Source: CAWBRT01 sp963819175
GTDB taxonomy: Bacteria > Acidobacteriota > Terriglobia > Terriglobales > Acidobacteriaceae
Assembly (NCBI GenBank): GCA_963819175.1
Contig: CAWFVJ010000013.1
Span: 1-64,000 of the forward strand
Length of the DNA stretch: 64,000 bases
Direction: 5' to 3'
The translations under genes were made by a program, and so were the position numbers. This document shows, piece by piece, positions 44,616 to 53,579 of this stretch. Below the pieces are notes generated by a model. The model had not been told where the DNA came from, did no database searches, and saw only the letters and a list, made by a program, of their open reading frames with translations. Every line of letters begins with the position of its first letter. The stretch's first letter is position 1.

Positions 44616-44885
44616 TACCCGGAACGCGCATTTCGGCGCGCAACGCGAGATGCGCAGCTCGCATCACTAGTAGATGTGGGACGGCCGCGCGGCTGGGAGT
44701 AGGCGGCGGAACTTTGTCTCGGCCTTCGCGGTTGCGTCTGTCGTGTTTTGCGTGTTTAACTGGAATTGCCTATATGCGTCGATGTCGGTAAACCCGATCC
44801 CTTTCCGAGCGCAGCCAGTTCCCTGATTCTTTCAACCTTGAATCGCAGCCCCTGGGGCTAGCCATAGTCTATCTGGAGACAAAAG

Positions 44886-45881
44886 ATGACCATTGCTGCA
44901 AATGTTACCGAGCTTATCGGGCGTACTCCGCTCGTTCAATTGAACCGGGTGACGAAAGGCGCTTACGCCAGAGTCGTCGCTAAGCTGGAGAGCGCGAACC
45001 CGGCCAATAGCGTGAAAGACCGCATCGGCTATGCCATGATCGAAACCGCCGAGCGCGAGGGCAAGATCAAGCCTGGCAAGACTGTGTTGATCGAACCCAC
45101 CAGCGGCAACACGGGCATAGCGCTGGCCTTCGTCGCCGCCGTCAAGGGATACAAACTTATTCTCACCATGCCGGAGACGATGAGCCTCGAGCGTCGCGTT
45201 CTGTTGCGCGCCTTCGGGGCCGAACTCGTGCTCACCCCCGGCCCGAGCGGCATGAAAGGCGCCATGGCGAAGGCCGAGGAGATACTAAGTCAGACGCGGG
45301 ATGGCTACATCCTGCAGCAGTTCGATAATCCGGCAAACCCGAAAATTCACTTCGAGACCACGGGACCGGAAATCTGGAACGACACCGATGGGAAGGTGGA
45401 TATTCTTGTTTCCGGCATCGGAACCGGCGGCACGCTGACCGGCGTCAGCGAATACATCAAGTCCAGGAAACCCGGATTCAAAGCTATTGCCGTGGAGCCG
45501 ACCGACAGTCCCGTGCTCTCGGGCGGCAAGGCCGGACCACATAAGATCCAGGGGATCGGCGCCGGGTTCGTCCCCAAGGTTCTCAAGACGGACCTCATCG
45601 ACGAAATCGTCCAGGTCACCAACGACGATGCCATCGCGATTGCGCGACGCCTGCCGCTGGAAGAAGGCTTGCTGGTCGGCATCTCTTCGGGCGCGGCGGT
45701 GAGTGCGGCCATGAAGGTCGCGCAGCGTCCGGAGAACGCAGGCAAGCTGATCGTGGTGATCCTTCCGGATTTCGGCGAACGTTACCTCACTTCCGTGCTG
45801 TTCGATCAGCTACGGCAGGAGGTTCAGGAATTGAAGACGTCCCCGATTGCCGAGGCCGCCCCGGTCGCCGCGAAAAACTAG
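44886..45881 (+). CDS. cysK: Cysteine synthase A
   Basis: This 331-residue PLP enzyme makes cysteine from O-acetylserine and sulfide. It has LIGRTPLVQLNR, the PLP-lysine K44 in NSVKDRIGYAM, PTSGNTGIALAFVAAVKGYK, GIGTGGTLTGVSEYIKS, IQGIGAGFVPKVL and ISSGAAVSAAM. ATG 44886 is preceded by GGAGACAAA. The tail (TSPIAEAAPVAAKN) is a short extension beyond the usual C-terminus. The 270 bases upstream hold a fragment of an ACATCTGC-type repeat but no riboswitch that I can recognise. Confidence 0.95.
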   Translation: MTIAANVTELIGRTPLVQLNRVTKGAYARVVAKLESANPANSVKDRIGYAMIETAEREGKIKPGKTVLIEPTSGNTGIALAFVAAVKGYKLILTMPETMSLERRVLLRAFGAELVLTPGPSGMKGAMAKAEEILSQTRDGYILQQFDNPANPKIHFETTGPEIWNDTDGKVDILVSGIGTGGTLTGVSEYIKSRKPGFKAIAVEPTDSPVLSGGKAGPHKIQGIGAGFVPKVLKTDLIDEIVQVTNDDAIAIARRLPLEEGLLVGISSGAAVSAAMKVAQRPENAGKLIVVILPDFGERYLTSVLFDQLRQEVQELKTSPIAEAAPVAAKN

Positions 45882-45919
45882 GGCAGTTGGTCTAGTCGCA
45901 CGGTAAGGCAGATTCGGAA

Positions 45920-46110
45920 GCGCCATCCCGACCGAAGTGCCCAGCGCCCGCAGGCCGGAGCAGCCAAGCTGCGTACCCGACAGTGCACTCGATGAGCAAG
46001 AAGCTGTTCGGGCGCGGAGTGGAGGGATCTTGTGTTTTTCTGCGGCAAGACAACACAAGTCGCAAAGCGCCGCTCGCTCGGAATGACGTTCTTTTGGCGG
46101 TATATAGCAG
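45920..46110 (-). repeat. Dispersed repeat, copy 3 (opposite strand, middle shortened)
   Basis: CATCCCGACCGAAGTGCCCA, GCAAGAAGCTGTTCGGGCGC and CGCTCGCTCGGAATGACGTT are the complement of copies 1 and 2. The flank CTTTTGGCGGTATATA also matches the flank of copy 1, so the homology is about 190 bases. The GAGGAATCTT arm is deleted here. Confidence 0.88.
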
Positions 46111-46138
46111 CCCGGGCTAGAAGACTCGTAGCAGTGTC

Positions 46139-46175
46139 ATCCTTCGGCTGCGGCGATTTTGCGCGGCCGAAGGAT
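46139..46175. repeat. Hairpin after moeA
   Basis: ATCCTTCGGC and GCCGAAGGAT form a 10-base perfect inverted repeat around a 17-base centre, 37 bases past the moeA stop. There is no T-run. Confidence 0.55.
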
Positions 46176-46211
46176 ATGTTAATGCCGCTGCTTCACCTTC
46201 CGCGAATCGGT

Positions 46212-47426
46212 CTATGGCTCCATCATCTCCGCGTCTTCGGAGATGATGTGCACCTCAACTTCGTCTCCCGCGGAAAACGAGACGCGCTCGGACGGCAGCA
46301 CAGCCCATCCATCTGCCATGAGCATGGTCTTCAAGATGCCTGTATTCTGATCGCCCGAACTGTACGCCAGAAGCTTTCCACCCACGGACTCAAGTCTGAC
46401 TCGCAGGAACTTGATTTTGCCCGGCTTCTTTCGCACTTCCTCTTGCAGAATTGCATGAACCAGAGGCTTCAGCACCCTCCGGTACCCCATCATCTTCAAG
46501 AGCGCAGGCTTGACGAACTCTTCAAAGGTAATCATCGACGCGACAGGGTTACCGGGAAGGCAGAAAACAGGTTTCCCATCCCTGAGACCGAAGCAGGTTG
46601 GCGCTCCAGGTCCTATATCGACCCGGCGGAAAAGCTGCTTCATGCCTAGTTCAGCGAGAACCTCCCGCACCAAATCGCGTTCCCCGGCAGATACCCCCGC
46701 TGACGTAATGAAGGCATCCGCCTTGAGCCCTTCGGACATTTTTTGCACATGACTGGCGCGATTGTCGCGAGCAATCCCGAGCATCACCGGCGTTGCGCCA
46801 CACGCCCGCACGCCGGCAGCTAACGACATTCCGTTGCTGTCGATCACCTTGCCGGGGGTCAACGGCTCTCCGGCTTCCAGCAGTTCATCTCCCGTTGAAA
46901 GAATGGCGACCGTGGGCTTGCCATAAACCGACACCTGCGTCCTGCCGCATGAAGCGAGCATACTGATTTCCGCCGCGCGGATGACCCTGCCCGCCGCGAT
47001 GACGATTTCGCCGCGGCGAATGTCTTCGCCCGCAAAGCGAATGTGCTGGCCCCGAACCACAGGCGCTTTAGTGCGCACCTGATCGCCGCGCTCCTCCGTG
47101 TCCTCGAAAGGCACCACGGTGTCGCTGCCCGGAGGAATGGGCGCTCCGGTCATGACCTTGATTGCGCAACCCGCATCGACGGGGCCGGTAGCCACGGCTC
47201 CGGCAGGCACAAAGCCGGTTATCCGCAGATTGGCCGGTTGCCGGCAATCGGCGCTGCGCACGGCGTAGCCATCCATAGCCGAGTTGTCGCATGAGGGCAG
47301 GTTCCACGGCGACACGATGTCTTCGGCTGTCACTCGCCCGAGAGATTCCAGCAGCTCTACACGTTCGGACGCCAAAGGCGTAATGCTGTCCAGAATCAAG
47401 CGGCGTGCTTCTTCAAAGCTTGGCAT
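46212..47426 (-). CDS. moeA: Molybdopterin molybdenumtransferase MoeA
   Basis: This 404-residue enzyme inserts molybdate or tungstate into adenylylated molybdopterin. It has SCDNSAMDGYAVR, IKVMTGAPIPPGSDTVVPFE, the MPT-binding region TVAILSTGDELLEAGEPLTP, GKVIDSNGMSLAAGV, FITSAGVSAGERDLVREVLA and VFCLPGNPVASMITFEEFV. ATG 47426 (MPSFEEARRLI) is chosen: the longer frame to 47495 lies within the ABC ATPase gene. It overlaps the upstream tungstate ABC gene by 14 bases, placing cofactor synthesis with metal uptake in one operon. Confidence 0.95.
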   Translation of the reverse strand: MPSFEEARRLILDSITPLASERVELLESLGRVTAEDIVSPWNLPSCDNSAMDGYAVRSADCRQPANLRITGFVPAGAVATGPVDAGCAIKVMTGAPIPPGSDTVVPFEDTEERGDQVRTKAPVVRGQHIRFAGEDIRRGEIVIAAGRVIRAAEISMLASCGRTQVSVYGKPTVAILSTGDELLEAGEPLTPGKVIDSNGMSLAAGVRACGATPVMLGIARDNRASHVQKMSEGLKADAFITSAGVSAGERDLVREVLAELGMKQLFRRVDIGPGAPTCFGLRDGKPVFCLPGNPVASMITFEEFVKPALLKMMGYRRVLKPLVHAILQEEVRKKPGKIKFLRVRLESVGGKLLAYSSGDQNTGILKTMLMADGWAVLPSERVSFSAGDEVEVHIISEDAEMMEP

Positions 47427-48132
47427 AACGATGTCCGTCCGCGGCGCGGCTCGGCGCCTCCCCGTTGCCGTCGGCCATGCTTTCCACCTTGCCATCGAGA
47501 AGCCGGATCACTCTGCTCCCGGTCCTCTGCGCAAGCTGTTCATTGTGGCTCGACATGACTACCGTTTTCCCTTGGCTCGAAAGTGAGATCACAAGCGCCT
47601 CAACAATTTGCGCGGTCTCCTTATCCACATGGGCCAGAGGTTCGTCCAGCAGCAACACCTCCGGCTGGCACGCCAATGCTCTGGCCAGAGCAACACGGCG
47701 CGCTTCGCCCCCAGATAGATGTTTGGCGTTCCTCGATTCGAATCCGCGAAGCCCAACCATCGCCAACGATTCCCTCACTGCGCGTTGCACATCTTCCTTC
47801 GCCATGCCCCTAGCCTTGGGCCCGAACGCGACATTCGCAGATACGGTGCCGGAAAACAGAAGCGAATGCTGATGCAGCAGCGTGACTCGTTTCCGTAAGC
47901 TGGCGAGCTGTCTTCTCTGCCAGTCAACCTGAGTTCCGGCAAAGACGACCTGCCCGTGAGCGGGCTCCATCAGGAAAGCCAGGATGCTCAACAGCGTGCT
48001 TTTGCCGGAGCCGTTCGGGCCAGCCAGAATGTGCAGCCGTCCGCTGGCGATTGTGAGCTCATCCACCTCCAGGGCAAGGTTCGCCCGATAAAACGCGCGT
48101 ATCTCCGTGAGTTGATATTGAGCAGGCTTCAC
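47413..48132 (-). CDS. tupC: Tungstate ABC transporter ATP-binding protein
   Basis: This 239-residue ABC ATPase has Walker A GPNGSGKSTLL, Q-loop TLLHQHSLLF, signature LSGGEARRVALARALACQ, Walker B VLLLDEPLAHVD and switch His in MSSHNEQL. The start overlaps the permease stop by four bases (ATGA), and the end overlaps moeA. Together with the TupB and TupA homologues it powers oxyanion uptake. The Tup name rests on the neighbour genes; the ATPase alone would fit several oxyanion importers. Confidence 0.9.
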   Translation of the reverse strand: MKPAQYQLTEIRAFYRANLALEVDELTIASGRLHILAGPNGSGKSTLLSILAFLMEPAHGQVVFAGTQVDWQRRQLASLRKRVTLLHQHSLLFSGTVSANVAFGPKARGMAKEDVQRAVRESLAMVGLRGFESRNAKHLSGGEARRVALARALACQPEVLLLDEPLAHVDKETAQIVEALVISLSSQGKTVVMSSHNEQLAQRTGSRVIRLLDGKVESMADGNGEAPSRAADGHRYAKL

Positions 48133-48824
48133 GGCTGATGGCTCTCTTGCATGAAGGTTAAAAGAATATTGATGGAAAGAGAAACTACCATGAGAATAAT
48201 TCCGAGTGCCAGGCCAAAGGCAAATTCGCCCTTGCTGGTTTCCAGGGCAATTGCCGTGGTCATCGTCCGCGTGTACCAGCGAATGTTGCCGCCGAGCATC
48301 ATGGCGACGCCCACCTCGGAGATCACCCTGCCAAATCCCGCTATGACGGCAGCCATGATGCCGAAGCGAACTTCGCGCGTGAGTTGCATCATGCTGCGCA
48401 ACGAACCAGCCCCCAAGGTGAGCGCGGTGGGAACAATCCGGGCATCGGCGCCCTTGATGGCGCTCAGAGTGTAGTTGGCAACAATGGGAACCGCCAGCAG
48501 CGTCTGACCAATAATCATCGCGTTGGGCGTGAATAACAAGCCATGGCCACCCAGCGGTCCCTGGCGGCTCACCAGGCCGTAAACCAGCAGACCCAGAACG
48601 ACGGTCGGCATGGCCATCAGGCTATTGAGCACAACAATCACGACTCGCTTGAGCGGAAACTGATTGACGCCAACACTCAATCCAATCGGAATACCGAGGA
48701 CCGCCGCCAACAGAACCGACCACACCGCAACGCCGACCGAGGTCCGAACCGCGGCGAAGACATCCTGGTCAACGGCAAAGATCAGGGAAAGCGCCGTCCT
48801 GACGGATTCCGTGAGGAAGCCCAC
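48129..48824 (-). CDS. tupB: Tungstate ABC transporter permease
   Basis: This 231-residue inner-membrane permease has about five to six helices. Family text includes VRTSVGVAVWSVLLAAVLGI, LNSLMAMPTVVLGLLVYGLV, SRQGPLGGHGLLFTPNAMII and the cytoplasmic coupling region FGRVISEVGVAMMLGGNIRW, then TRTMTTAIALETSKGEFAFG. These match TupB/WtpB-type permeases. It starts three bases after tupA ends. It is part of tupA-tupB-tupC-moeA. Confidence 0.92.
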   Translation of the reverse strand: MGFLTESVRTALSLIFAVDQDVFAAVRTSVGVAVWSVLLAAVLGIPIGLSVGVNQFPLKRVVIVVLNSLMAMPTVVLGLLVYGLVSRQGPLGGHGLLFTPNAMIIGQTLLAVPIVANYTLSAIKGADARIVPTALTLGAGSLRSMMQLTREVRFGIMAAVIAGFGRVISEVGVAMMLGGNIRWYTRTMTTAIALETSKGEFAFGLALGIILMVVSLSINILLTFMQESHQP

Positions 48825-48827
48825 TTC

Positions 48828-49634
48828 CTACCTCTCTTTATAAAGGAAGAACACGGGCTTGCCCGCCACCTGATACTTGCCAATGATCCCCTGGCCTGTT
48901 GGGCCGGTGATGTAGTCAACAAACTTCATGGCTAGATCGTACTTGACGTGCGGGAACTTCTTCGGGTTCACGGCAATCACCCCATAGGGGTTAAAGAGCC
49001 CTTTTTCGCCCTCGAACACGATTGCCAGGTTCGTCTTACCGTTCGTGAAGGCATTGTAGGTACCTCGATCGGAGAGGGTATAAGCCCGCTCCTCGGTAGC
49101 CATCATGATGGCCTCGCCCATACCCTGCCCTATCGACCGGTACCATTTGCCCGCCGGAGTGATCCCGGCCGCGGCCCAAATCTCTTTCTCCTTCACGTGA
49201 GTGCCCGATTCATCGCCGCGAGAAATGAAGACGGCCTGCGCGGCGGCAATTCTCTTCAACGCTTCAGCCGCCGTCTTCGCGCCTTTCACATGCGCAGGGT
49301 CATTTGCCGGGCCAATGATGACAAAATCGTTGTACATCACATCGCGCCGGTTTACGCCAAAGCCGTTCGCTACAAACTTGTCTTCCAGGCTGCGGGCATG
49401 TACCAGAACGACGTCCACGTCGCCAGCCTCGCCAAGCTTTAAAGCCTTGCCGGTGCCGACGGCAATCACGTCCACCTTGCACCCGCATATTTTTTCAAAC
49501 GGAGGCAGCAGCACGTTTAGCAGGCCGGTGTTCTCCGTCGAAGTCGTGGTTGACATTCTGAGCCGCTCCTGCGCCGCCGCAAATGAGCAAGCCAATAACA
49601 GCACCAGCAGACCGGCTGTATATCTTGATTTCAT
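48828..49634 (-). CDS. tupA: Tungstate-binding periplasmic protein
   Basis: This 268-residue protein starts at ATG 49634 (MKSRYTAGLLVLLLACSFAA, then AQ), a signal peptide, with AGGAAG next to it. The mature start RLRMSTTTSTENTGLLNVLL is the TupA hallmark; the TTTS loop contributes to oxyanion binding. VLVHARSLEDKFVANGFGVN, VFISRGDESGTHVKEKEIW and YTLSDRGTYNAF follow. It captures tungstate, perhaps molybdate, in the periplasm. With moeA in the same operon, the imported metal most likely goes into pterin cofactors. Confidence 0.94.
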   Translation of the reverse strand: MKSRYTAGLLVLLLACSFAAAQERLRMSTTTSTENTGLLNVLLPPFEKICGCKVDVIAVGTGKALKLGEAGDVDVVLVHARSLEDKFVANGFGVNRRDVMYNDFVIIGPANDPAHVKGAKTAAEALKRIAAAQAVFISRGDESGTHVKEKEIWAAAGITPAGKWYRSIGQGMGEAIMMATEERAYTLSDRGTYNAFTNGKTNLAIVFEGEKGLFNPYGVIAVNPKKFPHVKYDLAMKFVDYITGPTGQGIIGKYQVAGKPVFFLYKER

Positions 49635-49722
49635 CTTCCTGTCCTGCATGCCAGTTTACCCAAGGATACACCTCACCTCGCGCTTCCCTGGCATCTCCGG
49701 CGGGTTTGCTCCGCACACGAAA

Positions 49723-49744
49723 AGGCCGCCGGAATCGGCGGCCT
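49723..49744 (-). terminator. Rho-independent terminator after the CoA-transferase gene
   Basis: AGGCCGCC, loop GATTCC, GGCGGCCT followed by TTTC on the minus strand, 25 bases past the stop of the CoA-transferase-like gene. It separates that gene from the tup operon. Confidence 0.8.
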
Positions 49745-49768
49745 GAACACTTCCGGGTGATTCGAGGT

Positions 49769-51121
49769 TCAAACAGCGCTGCCTACGCTGATGGCTTGCG
49801 CCTGCGTATTGCTTGCGTCATTGCGCTGAAACCACCCCGCACGCAGGCAATGATCGAACAACTCCCCGCGGAACGATGGGTGGGAGATGCTGATGAGCAG
49901 TTCCGCCCTCTCTCTCACGCTCTTGCCGAACAAATCCACGATGCCGAATTCCGTGGCAACGTAATGAACATCGGCGCGCGTGGTCAGCACGCCGGCACCG
50001 GGGTTCAGCATGGGAACGATGCGGGACATGGTTCCGTTCTTCGCCGTCGCCGGCAACGCGATCACCGGCTTACCGCCTTTGGAGCGCGCAGCCCCGCGGA
50101 TAAAGTCCAGTTGGCCTCCAAAACCGCTATAAAACCTCTGTCCGATGGACTCGGCGCAAACCTGTCCCGTGAGATCGACCTGGAGCGCCGAGTTGATCGC
50201 AACCATCCGATCGTTTTGCGAAATCACGAACGGGTCGTTGATGTACTTATTGGGTAAAAACTCAAACACCGCATTCTCATGGATGAACTCGTACAGCTTT
50301 CGGGTTCCGAGAGCGATAGCGACAACAACCTTGTTCGGGTGAATCATCTTGCATCTGCCATTGATGACACCCGATTCGATCAGCGGAATGACGCCGTCGG
50401 ACATGACTTCCGTGTGCACCCCGAGATCTTTCCGGTCGGTCAGGTAGGTAAGTATGGCGTCGGGCAGGCCGCCAATGCCAATCTGAATCGTGCTGCCATC
50501 CTCGATCAAACCGGCGATGTTCCTGGCGATCAGGCTCTGGGTTTCATTGCTCTGGTGTGGCGGGAGTTCGGCTACCGGCTCCGAATGCTCGACAAAGGCG
50601 TCGATTTCGCTAACATGCAGTTGCGTGTTGCCGCAGGTGCGCGGCACCTGGCTATTGACTTGGGCAACAACGTATTTGGCGCAGCGCGCCGCCGTCAAAG
50701 TCGATTCCACGCACGCCCCCATGCTGACGTAGCCGTGGCGATCGGGCGGGGTGACCTGGATCAGCGCCACATCAATCGGGAACCGGCCTGACTCCAAGAG
50801 GCGCTCCACCTCGTGCAAGTGTATCGGGACGTAATCGGCGCGGCCGTCAGCAATGGCGGTGCGCACATTCGAGCCTATGAACATCGACTTGTGCCGGAAA
50901 CTCGCGGCATACTGCGGCTCGGCAGTCGGGAAATCCGTGAACGAGAGCAGGTGGCAGACTTCCACATCGCGTACGTCGGGGGCGCGCTTCGTAAGCGCAC
51001 TCATCAGGGTTGTCGCGCATCCACTGTTCGCATGCGCCCAGACGCGCATTCCGGATTTAACAACTTTCAGCGCTTCGTCTATCGTCTTCAGCTTCCGGGA
51101 ATACTCGATTTCCCACGACAT
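49769..51121 (-). CDS. Acetyl-CoA hydrolase/transferase family protein (4-hydroxybutyrate CoA-transferase-like)
   Basis: This 450-residue family I CoA-transferase starts at ATG 51121 (MSWEIEYSRKLKTIDEALKV), after a good AGGTGAGG. It has VKSGMRVWAHANSGCATTLM, QVTPPDRHGYVSMGACVEST, TIQIGIGGLPDAILTYLTDR, HTEVMSDGVIPLIESGVING and ESIGQRFYSGFGGQLDFIRG. The position of the catalytic Glu in the EVMSDG region agrees with 4-hydroxybutyrate or succinyl-CoA:acetate transferases. The exact acyl pair is unknown. A palindrome upstream (51187-51204) is a candidate operator. Confidence 0.88.
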   Translation of the reverse strand: MSWEIEYSRKLKTIDEALKVVKSGMRVWAHANSGCATTLMSALTKRAPDVRDVEVCHLLSFTDFPTAEPQYAASFRHKSMFIGSNVRTAIADGRADYVPIHLHEVERLLESGRFPIDVALIQVTPPDRHGYVSMGACVESTLTAARCAKYVVAQVNSQVPRTCGNTQLHVSEIDAFVEHSEPVAELPPHQSNETQSLIARNIAGLIEDGSTIQIGIGGLPDAILTYLTDRKDLGVHTEVMSDGVIPLIESGVINGRCKMIHPNKVVVAIALGTRKLYEFIHENAVFEFLPNKYINDPFVISQNDRMVAINSALQVDLTGQVCAESIGQRFYSGFGGQLDFIRGAARSKGGKPVIALPATAKNGTMSRIVPMLNPGAGVLTTRADVHYVATEFGIVDLFGKSVRERAELLISISHPSFRGELFDHCLRAGWFQRNDASNTQAQAISVGSAV

Positions 51122-51186
51122 TGGCCTCACCTCTCCTAGTACCATAGCTTCGGCCTGTAACCGCTTCCGCTAATTACATTACATAT

Positions 51187-51204
51187 CCTAATGACATCAT
51201 TAGG
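51187..51204. promoter_or_regulatory. Palindromic operator candidate
   Basis: CCTAATGACATCATTAGG is a perfect palindrome with eight-base arms, 66 bases before the CoA-transferase start, in AT-rich DNA. Confidence 0.5.
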
Positions 51205-51399
51205 CAAGTAGAAATTTTGCCAATACGGCTTCCCGGGGAGCAGAACTGCGACCGTTTTACGGCCCTCCGTAGCCTCATAATTTCCGCACGCGGTTAGCCG
51301 CAATTACCCCAGCGCACCGGGATTGTAAGTCCGGCGCCGGAAGGCGTCAACCCGGACGAATCTCACGGACCGAGTCATAACCGGCGGGTCAGTACATCA

Positions 51400-51411
51400 C
51401 ACAATATTGTG
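51400..51411. promoter_or_regulatory. Palindromic site upstream of the FNR-like gene
   Basis: CACAATATTGTG is a perfect 12-base palindrome, 82 bases before the regulator start. It could serve autoregulation or the divergent CoA-transferase gene. Confidence 0.45.
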
Positions 51412-51493
51412 ACCGTCTTACTATATGAATGGTCATTCATGTGGGACGCTATGGGTTCGCTCCGCTGTCGTAGTCTTTGTTACGAGGGTCGCG

Positions 51494-52279
51494 ATGGTCG
51501 TCCCGCATGAGTTGAGTTCGGTTGAAAACTGCCTCACCTGCAAAATGAAGGCGCAAGATGGCTTTTGCCATCTGCCGCAGGCTGCGCTCCAGGCAATGGA
51601 GTCGATCAAGTGCGCAACCACATTTCCCAGAGGTTCTGTGCTGTTTGCGGAGGGGCAACCATCACGCGGTATTTTTATCTTGTGCAAAGGACGCGTAAAG
51701 CTGTCGCTCTGTTCGATGGGCGGCAAAGTAATCATCCGGAGGATCGCCGAAGCGGGCGAAGTAATCGGGCTGAGCGCGGCAACCAGCGGGAAACTTCACG
51801 AATGGACTGCCGAGGCGATTGATCCCTGTCAAATCAATTTTGTCAGGCGCGAAGACCTTCTTCGCCTGCTGCGGGAGCATAACGAAATCGGTTATCGTTT
51901 GGCCGAGAGGTTGAGCGATAAATACAATTCCGCGATTCGCGAGATTCGCTTGTTCGCGCTATCGCGCTCAGTGGGAGACAGGCTGGCCAAGCTGCTCCTG
52001 AAGTTGAGCGATCTCGATGGTGGAGCAGATGAACGGCATCCGCGTGTGGAAATGCTCACGCAAGAAGAGATGGCGCAAATGATCGGAACCTCGCGTGAGA
52101 CGGTCACCCGATTGCTCGCCGAACTCCGGAAACAGAAGATCGTCGAGATTAAGCGATCGACTCTGGTCATCCTCGATAAGGCTGGGCTGATGGCGTTCAC
52201 TACGGCCCGCCCTGCGATCGGCATATGGAGCACCGTCATGCCCTCCGCCGGCGCTGGCCAAGGCAGGCGAGCGAACTAG
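51494..52279 (+). CDS. FNR-like Crp-family regulator with four candidate Fe-S cysteines
   Basis: This 261-residue regulator starts at ATG 51494 (MVVPHELSSVENCLTCKMKA). The N-terminal cysteines C13, C16 and C25 and an internal C112 (AIDPCQINFVRRED) lie where FNR holds its [4Fe-4S] ligands, with Cx2Cx8C spacing rather than Cx2Cx5C. The effector barrel (KCATTFPRGSVLFAEGQPSR, LCKGRVKLSLCSMGGKVIIR) and dimer helix follow. The HTH is clear (LTQEEMAQMIGTSRETVTRL, LAELRKQKIVEIKRSTLVIL). It may sense oxygen or redox state. The upstream frame to 51425 lacks support. Confidence 0.88.
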   Translation: MVVPHELSSVENCLTCKMKAQDGFCHLPQAALQAMESIKCATTFPRGSVLFAEGQPSRGIFILCKGRVKLSLCSMGGKVIIRRIAEAGEVIGLSAATSGKLHEWTAEAIDPCQINFVRREDLLRLLREHNEIGYRLAERLSDKYNSAIREIRLFALSRSVGDRLAKLLLKLSDLDGGADERHPRVEMLTQEEMAQMIGTSRETVTRLLAELRKQKIVEIKRSTLVILDKAGLMAFTTARPAIGIWSTVMPSAGAGQGRRAN

Positions 52280-52315
52280 CGTTCGCAAGCGATCAAGCTT
52301 CAGCCCTGCATCTCT

Positions 52316-52825
52316 TCACATCCACCTGGCAGGCCGCACTGTCCCGCGCGCCGACCTGTCCTGCACTCGCAGATACACCATGTAGAGCACGATCACCAGG
52401 TTCAGCAGAAGCAGTGTCCATTTCGCGGCATTGGCCCTGCGGCTCAGCTCGTAAATCTCCAGCGGCAGGTAAGCGGCGCCAGAAATCAACGCGATCCACT
52501 CGGCCCAAACCCGCTGTTTCCATAGGCCATAGGCTTCGACAAAACGCATGGCAGAATAAAATCCGGCGCCGACGGCTATGACGATGAGGTTAGCATCGCC
52601 AAACCGCGCCGCATTGAGGAATACCTCGGAGAGATGCCGGTGACGATTGAAGTGCAGCACGCCGAGGAGTCCCTTAGCAATGCTTTCCACATCGTGACCG
52701 CGGTGCAAGAGCGAGAGAACGCCCAAGCCAACCAGTAGCACCAACAAGCCCTTGGCAAACTCCAGGATTGCAACCGAGCGCAACATTCCGCGCTGCACGT
52801 CGCCGACCTGGTGGGTTCTGGGCAT
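52316..52825 (-). CDS. DUF2127 membrane protein
   Basis: This 169-residue protein starts MPRTHQVGDVQRGMLRSVAI. Four hydrophobic helices are visible (EFAKGLLVLLVGLGVLSLL, LIVIAVGAGFYSAMRFVEAY, EWIALISGAAYLPLEIYELS, KWTLLLLNLVIVLYMVYLRV). The RFVEAYGLWKQRVWAEW core is the DUF2127 signature. It lies 43 bases downstream of kdpE on the same strand, so it may belong to that operon. Function unknown; a transport or signalling accessory is only an inference. Confidence 0.75.
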   Translation of the reverse strand: MPRTHQVGDVQRGMLRSVAILEFAKGLLVLLVGLGVLSLLHRGHDVESIAKGLLGVLHFNRHRHLSEVFLNAARFGDANLIVIAVGAGFYSAMRFVEAYGLWKQRVWAEWIALISGAAYLPLEIYELSRRANAAKWTLLLLNLVIVLYMVYLRVQDRSARGTVRPARWM

Positions 52826-52868
52826 GCCGTAGATTCTAGATCGTCTCGCGCAGCTCCCGCGTTGCGGA

Positions 52869-53573
52869 TTACTCGCCGGGGTCGAAGCGATAGCCCACCC
52901 ACGGTTCGGTTAGGATGTAGCGCGGCGAGCCTTCTCCCGGCTCCAGTTTCTTGCGCAGATGCCCCACGAAGACGCGAAGATACTCGGGCTGCTCGACACT
53001 GTTCTCCCCCCATATTGCCGCCAGCAGCACACGATGGGTTATCACCTTGCCGGCATGGCGCGCCAGGTAAACGAGGAGGTCGAATTCCTTGGGTGTGAGG
53101 TGCACTTCCCTGCCGCTGACCTGAACGCTATGCAGTTCCGGATCGATGCGGAAGTTTCCGAGCTCGATAACCTCCGACGCCGGCTGTTGTCCCGCGTTGA
53201 TGCGCCGCAGCGCCGCACGCACTCGAGCTAGCAGCTCGTTCACACTGAAAGGCTTGGTCACGTAGTCATCGGCGCCGGCATCGAGCGCATCCACTTTGAT
53301 CTTCTCTTCGCCTTTGACCGACAACACGATGATTGGCAGCGGCGACTTCGCCCGGACATACCGGCAAAGCTCCAGGCCGTTCATGTGCGGCATGCGAAGA
53401 TCGGTAATCAACAGATCCGGGGTCCACTCCTTCATCACTTCCACCGCCTCGTCGCCATCGCTCGCGGTGCGGATCGCGTATCCCTGGCTGGAAAGCGTGG
53501 TCTTGAGCACACGCGTAATCTGCGGCTCGTCATCGACGACCAGAATGTTACGTTTGTCTGCTACGGTTGCCAT
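52869..53573 (-). CDS. kdpE: KdpE-like OmpR-family response regulator
   Basis: This 234-residue regulator has receiver D14/D15, phosphoacceptor D58 (LLITDLRMPHMNG), K in YVTKPFSVNELLARVR, and a winged-helix DNA-binding domain (HLTPKEFDLLVYLARHAGKV, YLRVFVGHLRKKLEPGEGSP, RYILTEPWVGYRFDP). The last motif is the KdpE type. It follows the KdpD N-terminal gene by six bases. In other bacteria KdpE activates kdpFABC for potassium uptake, but no kdpFABC is present in this window. Confidence 0.93.
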   Translation of the reverse strand: MATVADKRNILVVDDEPQITRVLKTTLSSQGYAIRTASDGDEAVEVMKEWTPDLLITDLRMPHMNGLELCRYVRAKSPLPIIVLSVKGEEKIKVDALDAGADDYVTKPFSVNELLARVRAALRRINAGQQPASEVIELGNFRIDPELHSVQVSGREVHLTPKEFDLLVYLARHAGKVITHRVLLAAIWGENSVEQPEYLRVFVGHLRKKLEPGEGSPRYILTEPWVGYRFDPGE

Positions 53574-53579
53574 CGGCGT

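Noticed and set aside
44616..44885. SAM, T-box or other riboswitch upstream of cysK
   Set aside because: No conserved core or terminator pair could be recognised by eye; a covariance search would be decisive.
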